Source of the DNA: Ferdinandcohnia sp036965165
GTDB lineage: Bacteria > Bacillota > Bacilli > Bacillales > Bacillaceae_L
DNA length: 64,000 nt
NCBI RefSeq assembly: GCF_036965165.1
Contig: NZ_JBALOX010000070.1
Span: 1-64,000 of the forward strand
Direction: 5' to 3'
The translations under genes and the position numbers were made by a program. Below the pieces are notes generated by a model. It was not told where the DNA came from. It did not search any database and saw only the letters and a list, made by a program, of their open reading frames with translations. Positions 52,969-61,782 of this stretch are shown here, piece after piece; the stretch's first letter is position 1; each line of letters starts with the position of its first letter.

Positions 52969-53721
52969 TTATAATTTCTTAATTTTATGCTTAAATCGTG
53001 AAATAAACTGATTATTCCATTCGTCGCCACCGGTGGCGTTTCCGCTTTTCCAAATCGGCGGCTGAATACCTTGCTCTACTAGTTTGGCCGTCGCCTCCAT
53101 GGAGATGGAATTTACAATATAGGCGTTCACAAATGTTGAGACCGCTCCTACTTTTTGCTCCAGATTCTCAATTTCAATCACCGCATCACCGACATCAATT
53201 TTTGAATCAATGGCGAGATCAACGACTTCATGCAGATTATGTTTAGATGGATGTCTCGCGGGATGTTCCTTTGGTGTATCAAGTGCATGCTGCTTTGAGG
53301 AAACTCCAATCGTTTTTACCCCTAGCCGTTTTGCTTCCAAGGCTGTGTCAATTGTAGCTGCATTAATTCCATACGCATTTATAATGATTAATAGATCACC
53401 AGATTTTAATTCATAATCCTCTAACACAATCTTACCATATTCAGGTGTTCGCTCCATCGCCATCGACCTTAAAGCGCCGCCACTTAATAATGTTCCTTCA
53501 TCTAAAATGGCACTCACATGCATCAACCCGCCTGCGCGAAAAAATAACTCCTGAGAAGCAAGATTTGAGTGCCCGCCTGGTCCGTATGCATAGACAATTT
53601 TATCTTCTTTTATCTGATTTGCTACCATCTCCGCGGCTTGCATGATATTCTCTGATTCCGTTTCAATTACTTGATCCATATAGTTTTTCACTTTTTTATA
53701 GTATTGCAGAGCATACCTCAT
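52969..53721 (-). CDS. SIS-domain phosphosugar-binding protein (UPF0309 type)
   Basis: The 250-residue protein has one SIS fold with YAYGPGGHSNLASQELFFRAGG and a UPF0309-like C terminus (PPIWKSGNATGGDEWN). It probably isomerises or binds a sugar phosphate. It overlaps nagA by 4 nt, so it belongs to the amino-sugar operon. The exact reaction is unknown. Confidence 0.8.
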   Translation of the reverse strand: MRYALQYYKKVKNYMDQVIETESENIMQAAEMVANQIKEDKIVYAYGPGGHSNLASQELFFRAGGLMHVSAILDEGTLLSGGALRSMAMERTPEYGKIVLEDYELKSGDLLIIINAYGINAATIDTALEAKRLGVKTIGVSSKQHALDTPKEHPARHPSKHNLHEVVDLAIDSKIDVGDAVIEIENLEQKVGAVSTFVNAYIVNSISMEATAKLVEQGIQPPIWKSGNATGGDEWNNQFISRFKHKIKKL

Positions 53722-54848
53722 TCCTTATCACTCCTATATAAAACCTTCCCAGCCTTGATAGTTTCGACCACTTCCATACTCTTTTCAAATAAAATAAGAT
53801 CGGCAGGAGCTCCTACTTGAAGGCCACGCTCAAGCCCCATGATTTTTGCGGGTAACACTGATGCCTTATCAATCGCCGTTGGTAAATCTGTAATTCCCAT
53901 TTCAACGATTCGGTTTACACCCCAGAGGATACTTTGGGCCGACCCGGCTAGTAATCTCGGTTCTCCTCTTAAGTGAAGCCGACCTTCTTCTGTTAATGTC
54001 ACTTCTCCACCAACAGCAGCAATATAATCTCCCGGTGGCAAGCCTGCAAGTGCCACACTATCACTAATGATGACCATTTTATCTTTTTTTACTTTTTCAA
54101 TCACTTTTAAAACGGAGGACGGAAGGTGAAACCCATCTGCAATCACAGTTGTCGCCAGTTCATCCTCTGCCAACTGGTCCCATAAATAGTTCGGATGTCT
54201 CGGCAGCATGACATGTGCGCCATTGCCCAAATGGGTCGACATTTTTGCACCTGCTTTGACTGCTTTCTGAATCTGCTCTGTGTTTGCATTTGTATGACCG
54301 ATTGAAACGAGCACTCCAGAATCAGAAGCCAATTTTATTACTTCATCGGCATGCTCCCACTCAGGTGATAATGTAATGATTTTAATTAAACCATATTCAT
54401 TTAATCTCTGAAAAAACTTCCAATCTGGTGCTTGTATATATTCTTTGTTATGGGCTCCCCGAGGTCCATCCTCGACTGATAAAAATGGACCTTCTAAATG
54501 AATGCCCTCAATCATTTGTCGGGCGAGCTCATTTTTCAAAACGGCGTTGGAAATTGCATTAACCAGTTTCAACATATTTTCAGAGGAGTTCGTAATAATA
54601 GTTGGATAAAATGATGTCACACCTTGTTCGAGTAAACTCAAACAAACTTTTTCAATATCTGACTCACTTATATCGAGGGAATTAAAATCAACCCCCATAT
54701 ACCCGTTTACTTGTAAATCAACAAATCCAGGAGCAATATAGGTTTCATTTTTCACGTCAGCTAATTCGATCGATTTAATGATTCCGTCCCTAATCTCGAT
54801 GCGTATCCCGATATTAGTTTTATAATGGATGCCCTCAATGGTAACCAT
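53718..54848 (-). CDS. nagA: N-acetylglucosamine-6-phosphate deacetylase
   Basis: The 376-residue amidohydrolase has PGFVDLQVNGYMGVDF, the HLEGPFLS metal block, IGHTNA, STHLGNGAH and the catalytic Asp in IISDSVALAG. It releases acetate from GlcNAc-6-P to give GlcN-6-P for NagB. The start is the ATG at 54848, one base after the nagB stop, with GGAG 9 nt upstream; earlier in-frame ATGs lie inside nagB. Confidence 0.93.
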   Translation of the reverse strand: MVTIEGIHYKTNIGIRIEIRDGIIKSIELADVKNETYIAPGFVDLQVNGYMGVDFNSLDISESDIEKVCLSLLEQGVTSFYPTIITNSSENMLKLVNAISNAVLKNELARQMIEGIHLEGPFLSVEDGPRGAHNKEYIQAPDWKFFQRLNEYGLIKIITLSPEWEHADEVIKLASDSGVLVSIGHTNANTEQIQKAVKAGAKMSTHLGNGAHVMLPRHPNYLWDQLAEDELATTVIADGFHLPSSVLKVIEKVKKDKMVIISDSVALAGLPPGDYIAAVGGEVTLTEEGRLHLRGEPRLLAGSAQSILWGVNRIVEMGITDLPTAIDKASVLPAKIMGLERGLQVGAPADLILFEKSMEVVETIKAGKVLYRSDKE

Positions 54849-54849
54849 T

Positions 54850-55608
54850 TTATTCATCTCCAAATGAGTCTTGATCCACGTAAAGGAATGCTTGCTCATG
54901 TGTTCGTAAAATGGAAGCAGGACATTCTGTACTAATTGGGCCATTTATAGTTTGATAGACGGCATCTCGTTTCGTACTTCCCGGAACAATACAGTACATT
55001 GCTTTCGCTGACAATAGGGTTGGAATTGTGAGTGTCAAGGCATGCGTAGGAACCTCTTCAAGCGTTGCAAAACAGCCGTCATTTACTTGCTGCTGCCTGC
55101 ACATGGCATCCAATTCAACCTTCTTGACTACCTTCTTATCTTGGAAATCTGCAACCGGAGGGTCATTGAATGCAATATGGCCATTTTCCCCAATACCAAG
55201 ACAAACAATGTCGATCGGTTGTTCCTGAAGAAGCTCGGTATAGCGTTCAAGTTCTTTTTCATTTGAGCCATCAATGAGATGAACCTCTTTAAATGGAACT
55301 CTCGTAAACAATCTTTCTTTTAAAAAGTTTTGAAACAGCTGTGGCGCTTCCTGATCAAGTCCCACATACTCATCCATATGAAAAGCGATGATTTGATTCC
55401 AGTTAATTCGTTCGTCGCTTATTAGATGTTGTAGAAACTCATTTTGTGACGGGGCAGCAGCAAACACCATGCGAATCTCCTCCTGCTCCTTCTGAAGCTT
55501 TACAATTTTTTCTGCTACATCACGTGCCGCATATTCCCCCATTTCATAACGAGTTTCGAAAACGTAGTATGCTAATTGATCCTTATGTCCACTTCTTTTT
55601 ACAGTCAT
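54850..55608 (-). CDS. nagB: Glucosamine-6-phosphate deaminase
   Basis: The 252-residue enzyme has AFHMDEYVGLD with the catalytic Asp and CLGIGENGHIAFNDPP, and converts GlcN-6-P to fructose-6-P and ammonia. It is packed between the ceramidase-like gene (3 nt) and nagA (1 nt), so the operon is tightly coupled. Confidence 0.93.
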   Translation of the reverse strand: MTVKRSGHKDQLAYYVFETRYEMGEYAARDVAEKIVKLQKEQEEIRMVFAAAPSQNEFLQHLISDERINWNQIIAFHMDEYVGLDQEAPQLFQNFLKERLFTRVPFKEVHLIDGSNEKELERYTELLQEQPIDIVCLGIGENGHIAFNDPPVADFQDKKVVKKVELDAMCRQQQVNDGCFATLEEVPTHALTLTIPTLLSAKAMYCIVPGSTKRDAVYQTINGPISTECPASILRTHEQAFLYVDQDSFGDE

Positions 55609-55611
55609 TTT

Positions 55612-56841
55612 TCATTCACCTTCTAGTATGTTATCAATTGCGGTCTGGATTCTTTTTTCAGTTTCTATGTGAAAAGGCGCTGGCAAGCCAAAATAATATA
55701 TAAACTCCTCGGCCTCATAGCCACCCTCCAAAGCTTGAGTTTGGGTTGGAATGTATCCGATCATGCCGTTGCTATAACCGAGGGCTAAGACTCGCGGATC
55801 AAGTCTTCTTATATACTCACCGTACCCCTGAACCATTTCACCGTTAAAAAAGATGAATCTAAGCTCAGGACTTATTTCCACATATTGAATTTCTAATAAA
55901 GTTTCGTTTTTCCTTATATGTTTTTTCCAAATCTCAAGAACTTCGTGTTCAATCTCTTCATTTACGGCATAGTCGGTTTTGAAATGTAAAGGCAATTTAA
56001 CGTATCGGCCTTGTATATGGCGACAAATGATTGATTCTTCCTTACCTCCAGATAAAATATCCTCGGCAAGTTGGTTACCAATCGCTTCCATGTCACGAAG
56101 GTTGCCCCTATAAAACTCATTTCCTTTAATTAACGCCGGTCTGACATCTCCACAGCATCCTTGTAAAAAACCTACCACCGCTTGGGGATACTTCTCTTTT
56201 AACCGAGAACAACAAACTCCCGTATATTCAGCAGAAACAATATTTGCATCCGTTGATGTCGGATGGCAGGAAAAATGAATCAGCATTGCCTTTGTTTCTT
56301 GTTTTTCATTTTCAAATTTTATCATCGTTACATCTTTGTTTATTGGAACATTCGGATTTGGCATCATCCGAATATTATTTTCATCCTTTAATCGGCGGTA
56401 CACACCAATATCACCAGTTGTCTGGCTTCGCTTGATAGTTACTGGCTCTTTATTGTTGAGCGCATATCGAACGCTTTTGACTATCTTCTCTTCCAATGAT
56501 TCTATAAAACTTGGTTCGATTTCCCCTAATAGACTTGTAAAGGCATCACTTGTTTGGGGACCAGAATGATTATGTGTGGCGTGAAAGCAAATGGATTCCT
56601 TCTTTAAGGAATACTCACTTGCCAACCTATTTCTCCATTTCTGCACGGTTCTGTCATCCCACCAAATGACATCACCAATCATAAGCAAAAAGGCTTGATT
56701 TTCTTTTTCAAGATAATAGGTTTTAAGAAACAGTGGAGAATGGACCTCCATTGCCTTCCCTTCCCGATGGGCAAATCCCGCCAACGAAATAGGTAGGTTC
56801 GGTGTAATTTCGATCTCATGGGTACCTAGCAGTAAACTCAT
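55612..56841 (-). CDS. Ceramidase-like N-terminal domain hydrolase
   Basis: The 409-residue protein matches the N-terminal domain of neutral/alkaline ceramidases: EIEITPNLPISLAGFA, FHATHNHSGPQ, HFSCHPTSTD and FLQGCCGDVRP. The His pairs fit the zinc site. Ceramidases cleave an N-acyl bond; without a signal peptide and inside an amino-sugar operon, this protein may remove an N-acyl group from a sugar. That is an inference. It overlaps the epimerase gene by 4 nt. Confidence 0.8.
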   Translation of the reverse strand: MSLLLGTHEIEITPNLPISLAGFAHREGKAMEVHSPLFLKTYYLEKENQAFLLMIGDVIWWDDRTVQKWRNRLASEYSLKKESICFHATHNHSGPQTSDAFTSLLGEIEPSFIESLEEKIVKSVRYALNNKEPVTIKRSQTTGDIGVYRRLKDENNIRMMPNPNVPINKDVTMIKFENEKQETKAMLIHFSCHPTSTDANIVSAEYTGVCCSRLKEKYPQAVVGFLQGCCGDVRPALIKGNEFYRGNLRDMEAIGNQLAEDILSGGKEESIICRHIQGRYVKLPLHFKTDYAVNEEIEHEVLEIWKKHIRKNETLLEIQYVEISPELRFIFFNGEMVQGYGEYIRRLDPRVLALGYSNGMIGYIPTQTQALEGGYEAEEFIYYFGLPAPFHIETEKRIQTAIDNILEGE

Positions 56842-58046
56842 GATTCATTCTCCAGCTTTAGAATTAAAATAAAGTTTCGTAGAATATGAAACGGGTCCTT
56901 TACCGGCAATGCTACAACTTTTTGCAATGGTTTGCCCTGTCTATCCCTAATTTGAATCCATTCTCCAACTTCCCGCTTAGGATTTGGAAAGGTTGTAAAG
57001 CTATATTCAAAAAACTTTTTATACCACTCTAAAAAGCGATCATCCTTCGTTTTTTTGTAAAGTAATAGCAGGGTGTACATGGCTTCAGAGTGTGGCCACC
57101 AAAGCTTCGTATCCCATGTATCCAGAATTAATTTTTCATACGGATCATTGATTAACCTTCCCTGCGGGGGTGCGCCATTTTTATCAACAAAGCGAAGCAG
57201 TCCTCCTTGTTCATGATCCCAACCTAAATCAATAGCCTTTAATGTTACTTTTGATAAAAGCGGTAGAGCATTTTCATCGAGGCTATGAATATGAAACCAA
57301 ACCGATTCCAACGTATGACCAGGGTTAACGTGGTTCGCAAGTAAGGTATCATCATTGTTTGCATCCTCTGGTCTTAGTTCAACAATTCTTCCATCCTCTA
57401 AAATGAAGTCCTGAATGATTTTTTCACTAATGTTTTTTGCCATTTTTTTGATTGGTTTAGATAGTTTTTCAGCTGTCTCCTCTATCTCTTGGGCCACATT
57501 TAATAGGATCATCTGAATCGAATGTGAGGAGTAACCCCTTGGGATCGGATAAGGCTCCGTTCTATAGCGCCCTTGCTCGACTCGATGGTGGATTGATTCA
57601 TAGACCTGATAGGCGTACTCAAAGGCAACTTCATTTTTAAAAACATCTGCATATTTATTAACACCTATCACAAAAAAGCAATCCGCAAAGACACTAATGT
57701 CTTCTTGAATTGATTTTCCATCATGGGTTACCGTATAAAGAACATGGTTATTTTCCATTATGGTATGGTTTACCAAGAAAAGGTACGTTTTATCGGCCAT
57801 TTCCTTTAAGCGGTTTTTGTTTAAAGCAAGCTTCCCTTGCTCCACTAGCTGATAAAGCTCGGCACATAACCAAAGGAAACGCCCCTGTGACCAGGTATAT
57901 TTATCCTTGCTAACTAATGTACTTCCATCATTGGAGAAGCAGGTAAAAACGCCACCTGCTTCATCATCAAATGCCTTTTCCCAAAATGGCCAAAAGTTTT
58001 CTTCAATTTCATTTTTATAAAAGCTTACTAGTTTTTGAGTATCCAT
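56838..58046 (-). CDS. AGE family epimerase/isomerase
   Basis: The 402-residue (alpha/alpha)6-barrel protein has WSQGRFLWLCAELYQL, VNPGHTLESVWFHIH, GWDHEQGGLLRFVD and KLWWPHSEAMYTLLLLY, the His/Trp-rich blocks of N-acylglucosamine 2-epimerases. It probably interconverts N-acetylmannosamine and GlcNAc; mannose or cellobiose epimerisation are alternatives in the same family. It is second in the operon after the transporter. Confidence 0.85.
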   Translation of the reverse strand: MDTQKLVSFYKNEIEENFWPFWEKAFDDEAGGVFTCFSNDGSTLVSKDKYTWSQGRFLWLCAELYQLVEQGKLALNKNRLKEMADKTYLFLVNHTIMENNHVLYTVTHDGKSIQEDISVFADCFFVIGVNKYADVFKNEVAFEYAYQVYESIHHRVEQGRYRTEPYPIPRGYSSHSIQMILLNVAQEIEETAEKLSKPIKKMAKNISEKIIQDFILEDGRIVELRPEDANNDDTLLANHVNPGHTLESVWFHIHSLDENALPLLSKVTLKAIDLGWDHEQGGLLRFVDKNGAPPQGRLINDPYEKLILDTWDTKLWWPHSEAMYTLLLLYKKTKDDRFLEWYKKFFEYSFTTFPNPKREVGEWIQIRDRQGKPLQKVVALPVKDPFHILRNFILILKLENES

Positions 58047-58060
58047 GACATGTCTCCTTG

Positions 58061-59575
58061 TTACAGCGATGGTGTTATATTGTTCGAATCCTTTGCTAAC
58101 TCAGCATCGGACTTGCTTATCGCCGATAACAATTCTTCAATTTCCGGCTTAACCGGTTTGTTTTTATTTAATAAACCAAGACCAATAAATACTAATCCGG
58201 ACGTAAAGATTGGAGCACCAAGCTCGATGTATAATTCCCAATCAACTCCGTATTTTGTTAAAACAAACATCGCTAGTCCTGCAATTATTGAGGAAATGGC
58301 TGCTTTTGAATCACTATGCTTAAACGCAGGTAGCAAACCTAACAGCATTGGAATCGAAACTGGTCCAACGAGTGCTGCAAACCAAGAAATTAATAATCCT
58401 AAAACCCCACCAAAGTTATCTGAGAAAATCCCGATAATAAGAGTTGCGAAAGTGAACGTAAACGTAACAATCCTTGCAATTTTTAAAGATGTCTTTTGAT
58501 CAAGTCCTTTAAATTTACGTGACATCACAGGGAGGATATCCCTTGTAATAACGGCTGAAATCGTATTTGCATCTGAGGAAGTCATCGACATGGTTGCGGC
58601 AAATAGGGAAGCCAGGATAAGACCAATTAATCCTGCTGGTAAAAGCTCTTGGGTGAGTAGTGCATATGATTGTGTAGGGTCGTCAAGATTCGGTAAAATA
58701 AGTGGTGCCGCCCACATTGGGAAGAATAGAATTAGCGGCCACACAAGATAAAGGATTCCTGAAAAAAGAGCTGATTTCTTTGCTTCCTTGCCTGAAGGGG
58801 ACGAAATATATCGTGCTGCGAGATTCCAAGTTCCCCCGTTATAGCTAAAGAACACAATGAATACGAAAACTAACACATAGCCTAATGTATATGGTTCATT
58901 GAAGGCTTGGCTATTGGCTGGTGGGAGTTTATCCCAGATTCCCGTAATTGAACTCACTCCGCCCATTTGATTTAACACAACAAAGAACATAACGAAACCC
59001 GCAATGATTCCTACGATAAATTGTGCAAAATCTGTCCAAAGGTCTGCCCAAATACCACCAATCGTAATATAAATTAACGAAACAATTCCTGATAATAAAA
59101 TTCCATACATAATTGGGATTCCAGTAAAAACATTAAGTAAAAGTCCGATTGCTGCCCATTTTGCCCCAACGTCAAACAGTTTTACGAGTACACCACTCCA
59201 AGCCACTAACTGCTGGGTTGGCACATTATAACGCATTGCTAAATATTCCGTTGGTGATTCTATATCAAGCTTTGTTCTAAGTTTTGACCATCTTGGAGCT
59301 ATTATGTAAGCGCCAACAATAACCGACAAAACAATTGGAAGCGCCCACCAAACATATAAGCTAAATCCATGTGTATAAGCCAAACCTGCATAGGCCACAA
59401 ATACTGCTCCACTGTATCCCCCAACGTGGTGAGAAATACCGCCTAACCACCAAGGCAATTTACCACCTGCAACGAAAAAATCCTTTGACCCCTGTACTTT
59501 ATTAAACGACCAAAAACCAATTACAACCATAAGTAAAAAATAAGCAATAACAACTCCCCAATCTAGTCCACTCAT
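58061..59575 (-). CDS. Sodium:solute symporter family transporter
   Basis: The 504-residue membrane protein has about 13 helices and SSS signatures: VAGGKLPWWLGGISHHVGGYSG-like start, GGIWADLWTDFAQ and ASLFAATMSMTSSDANTIS. It probably imports a free amino sugar with Na+. As first gene of the operon, it sets the substrate. A GGGGGAG site precedes the ATG, and a 29-bp inverted repeat lies about 90 nt upstream. Confidence 0.88.
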   Translation of the reverse strand: MSGLDWGVVIAYFLLMVVIGFWSFNKVQGSKDFFVAGGKLPWWLGGISHHVGGYSGAVFVAYAGLAYTHGFSLYVWWALPIVLSVIVGAYIIAPRWSKLRTKLDIESPTEYLAMRYNVPTQQLVAWSGVLVKLFDVGAKWAAIGLLLNVFTGIPIMYGILLSGIVSLIYITIGGIWADLWTDFAQFIVGIIAGFVMFFVVLNQMGGVSSITGIWDKLPPANSQAFNEPYTLGYVLVFVFIVFFSYNGGTWNLAARYISSPSGKEAKKSALFSGILYLVWPLILFFPMWAAPLILPNLDDPTQSYALLTQELLPAGLIGLILASLFAATMSMTSSDANTISAVITRDILPVMSRKFKGLDQKTSLKIARIVTFTFTFATLIIGIFSDNFGGVLGLLISWFAALVGPVSIPMLLGLLPAFKHSDSKAAISSIIAGLAMFVLTKYGVDWELYIELGAPIFTSGLVFIGLGLLNKNKPVKPEIEELLSAISKSDAELAKDSNNITPSL

Positions 59576-59661
59576 GTTTCTCCCCCTTTAAAGTTTACTC
59601 CCTTCAAACCAATAAGTAACTTTTGATAACGCTGCTTTTCTCCCCTTTTTTGCCCACCCCC

Positions 59662-59690
59662 TTAATTAATCCTAATATATGACTAATTAA
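59662..59690. promoter_or_regulatory. Candidate operator upstream of the SSS-nag operon
   Basis: TTAATTA and TAATTAA are separated by 15 bp (29-bp palindrome). The AT-rich two-arm form resembles operators of ROK repressors, and a ROK repressor is the last gene of this operon. No -10/-35 pair could be fixed with confidence. Confidence 0.4.
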
Positions 59691-59775
59691 TTTATAAAAT
59701 ACCATAACTATTTCGATTTGTAAAATAAATTCTGAAAATTGCGGGGTTGCGGCAGGCATTGGGTCTGGCGCGGGG

Positions 59776-59865
59776 GATTTGCGTCATTCTAGGAATATTT
59801 GCGTCTCCATTCCAATATTTGCATCTTCGCACCTGACCTTGCGTTTCCTCACCATCTTGTATCCA
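59776..59865 (+). repeat. TTGCGTC repeat array E (4-5 units)
   Basis: Units ATTTGCGTCATTCTAGGAAT, ATTTGCGTCTCCATTCCAAT, ATTTGCATCTTCGCACCTGA and a weaker one. It lies in the divergent gap between the SSS transporter and the LCP gene; about 160 nt on the LCP side remain without a recognised signal. Confidence 0.75.
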
Positions 59866-59994
59866 TCACTTCGACAATTTTTGTACTCTGAAACACTTTT
59901 TTCGACAATCATGTAACTTTTTCTCTTCTCAAACGTCTAATACTTGTGTACTATTTTAATCAGCTAGTAAACTACGAAAAAGGTGTTGATAAAA

Positions 59995-60924
59995 ATGAGT
60001 CGAGTAAATCGCCATTCGAAAAAGACGAAACGGAAATGGCCAAAAGTTGTTGGAATGATTGCTCTTGTTTTATTTTTAGCTATCGGTGGGTACGCCGTTT
60101 ATTTATATCAATCTGTTGCCAGTACGGTCGGAAAAATGCATAGTGATCGTGGTCCATCAGACCTACGTACAGAGGATATTGATATTTCAAAAGCGGATCC
60201 AATTTCAATCCTGCTCATGGGTGTTGATGAGCGCTCAGGCGACAAGGGTCGTACCGATTCATTAATCATGGTTACCGTTAATCCACATACCAAATCCATG
60301 CAAATGCTAAGCATTCCGCGTGATACACGCGTTGAAATGGTCGGCAAAGGCACTCAGGATAAAATCAACCATGCCTATGCATTTGGTGGGGTGGATATGA
60401 CAATCAATTCTGTCGAGAAGTTTTTAGATGTACCAATCGACTACTACGTGAAGGTTAACATGGAAGGTCTGCAGCAAATCGTTGACGCTCTTGGCGGTGT
60501 TCAAGTGAACAGCACATTCGCGTTCTCTCATGAGGGTATGTCATTCGGTGAAGGTCCACAAACCTTAAACGGAAAACAAGCCCTAAGTTATGCGCGGATG
60601 CGATATGACGATCCTCGTGGTGACTTCGGTCGACAGGATCGCCAAAAGCAGGTTATCCAAGGGATTATTGATAAAGGGGCAAGCTTCACGTCTGTCACAA
60701 AAGTTGACGATATCCTTGGTGCGCTTGGTACGAACGTAACAACTGATATTTCCTTTGATGAAATGAAAACTATCCAATCGAATTATAAGGATGCTCGTCA
60801 TAACATTGAGCAATTCAGCATTAATGGTGTTGGTCAAACCCTTGACGCATGGTACTGGATCGTCTCTGAAGAAGAACGCCAAGCCGTCTCAACACGTTTG
60901 AAACAGCATTTAGAAATTAAATAA
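59995..60924 (+). CDS. LytR-CpsA-Psr (LCP) family cell-wall transferase
   Basis: The 309-residue protein has a cytoplasmic basic start, one membrane anchor (about residues 18-40) and an extracellular LCP domain. That domain has LMGVDERSGDKGRTDSLIMV, SIPRDTRVEM, KINHAYAFGG and YARMRYDDPRGDFGRQDRQ, the Arg/Asp-rich pyrophosphate-binding residues. LCP enzymes attach wall teichoic acids or other anionic polymers to peptidoglycan. AAAGGTG lies 9 nt before the ATG at 59995. Confidence 0.93.
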   Translation: MSRVNRHSKKTKRKWPKVVGMIALVLFLAIGGYAVYLYQSVASTVGKMHSDRGPSDLRTEDIDISKADPISILLMGVDERSGDKGRTDSLIMVTVNPHTKSMQMLSIPRDTRVEMVGKGTQDKINHAYAFGGVDMTINSVEKFLDVPIDYYVKVNMEGLQQIVDALGGVQVNSTFAFSHEGMSFGEGPQTLNGKQALSYARMRYDDPRGDFGRQDRQKQVIQGIIDKGASFTSVTKVDDILGALGTNVTTDISFDEMKTIQSNYKDARHNIEQFSINGVGQTLDAWYWIVSEEERQAVSTRLKQHLEIK

Positions 60925-60930
60925 TTTATG

Positions 60931-60964
60931 AAAGCAACCGGCAAGTGACCGGTTGCTTTTTTTA
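60931..60964 (+). terminator. Intrinsic terminator of the LCP gene
   Basis: AAAGCAACCGG and CCGGTTGCTTT flank a short CAAGTGA-type loop and run into seven T, 6 nt past the stop codon. Confidence 0.95.
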
Positions 60965-61036
60965 CCCCATTACATGTTTCCCTCCTTTTTCCACATACTA
61001 CAAATGGACATGCTTGTTGTTCTAAAGGAGGTTCTC

Positions 61037-61489
61037 ATGATAAAAATTAAAACTTTACTTAGTATAGCGTTATTTTTTATTTCTATTTCGCCGATTAGTG
61101 CTGCGGAGAAATCGCCTTTTTTTGGTGTGAGTGCGGCGGTGTCCAAGGTGGAAGATGGTACATTTGAGGTAAAAACGAAAGGCGCCGAGGAAAATGAAGG
61201 ATTTGTTTTTTCGCCTAAAGGGGTTAAGGGCGGAGAAACAATCTTATTCCAGGTTCAAGTGAAGGGTGAGGCTGCCGTCTATTTGCTGATCGACGAGACG
61301 GATGCCCGCGGAACATTTTTAGCTGAAAACGTGTCACCGGTGATTGGCTTGCATGACCCGTGGCGAACGATTCAGCTTGAGGTTGAACTTCAGGATACAA
61401 CATCTCAAATCGATGCAATGGTGCTTACAAATAGGCAAGAGAAAACCACATTCATGTTTCGCAATGTTAAAATAAGTGTAAAAGAGTAA
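61037..61489 (+). CDS. Small secreted protein of unknown function
   Basis: The 150-residue protein has a signal peptide (MIKIKTLLSIALFFISISP then ISAA). One beta-rich domain follows (GGETILFQVQVKGEAAVYLL, PWRTIQLEVELQD), similar in feel to carbohydrate-binding jelly-roll modules. I recognise no family. AAAGGAGG lies 7 nt before the ATG, so in-frame starts further upstream are rejected. It has its own terminator and is probably monocistronic. Confidence 0.75.
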   Translation: MIKIKTLLSIALFFISISPISAAEKSPFFGVSAAVSKVEDGTFEVKTKGAEENEGFVFSPKGVKGGETILFQVQVKGEAAVYLLIDETDARGTFLAENVSPVIGLHDPWRTIQLEVELQDTTSQIDAMVLTNRQEKTTFMFRNVKISVKE

Positions 61490-61520
61490 AGGGTGCCGGC
61501 CGCTGAGCATCCTTTTTCTA
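61489..61520 (+). terminator. Terminator of the small secreted-protein gene
   Basis: GGGTGC pairs with GCATCC (one G-U) around a GC-rich loop and is followed by TTTTTC. Confidence 0.65.
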
Positions 61521-61543
61521 AAATGGGTAAATGACCTACCTCA

Positions 61544-61576
61544 TAAAAAAAGACTTGAGATCATCTCCCAAGTCTT
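61544..61576 (-). terminator. Intrinsic terminator of the 49-residue membrane-peptide gene
   Basis: AAGACTTGGGAGAT pairs with ATCTCAAGTCTT on the minus strand and is followed by a seven-U run. The stem begins at the stop codon. Confidence 0.9.
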
Positions 61577-61724
61577 ACTCTACCATTTTTGAAATTTTAT
61601 CTAGCTTTTCTTCCATCCGTTTGACACGCTTTGAAAAACGCACTACATAGACGAGAACCGCAACTAAACTAAGTGGAACGAGAAGTGTTAATAATTGAAA
61701 AAGAATGTCTCCGATATTTACCAC
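61575..61724 (-). CDS. Small membrane protein, DUF4083-like
   Basis: A 49-residue product from a GTG start with GAGGGG 9 nt upstream. MVNIGDILFQLLTLLVPLSL opens a single membrane helix that continues VAVLVYVV. The remainder, RFSKRVKRMEEKLDKISKMV, is a basic coiled-coil tail. Layout and tail resemble DUF4083-type peptides of Bacillaceae; the function is unknown. A perfect terminator directly after the stop supports it as a real gene. Confidence 0.7.
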   Translation of the reverse strand: MVNIGDILFQLLTLLVPLSLVAVLVYVVRFSKRVKRMEEKLDKISKMVE

Positions 61725-61782
61725 GCGGGGTTTCCCCTCTCTTTTTTCCTATAATATAGCACTGAACACGCCACTTTCCCAC

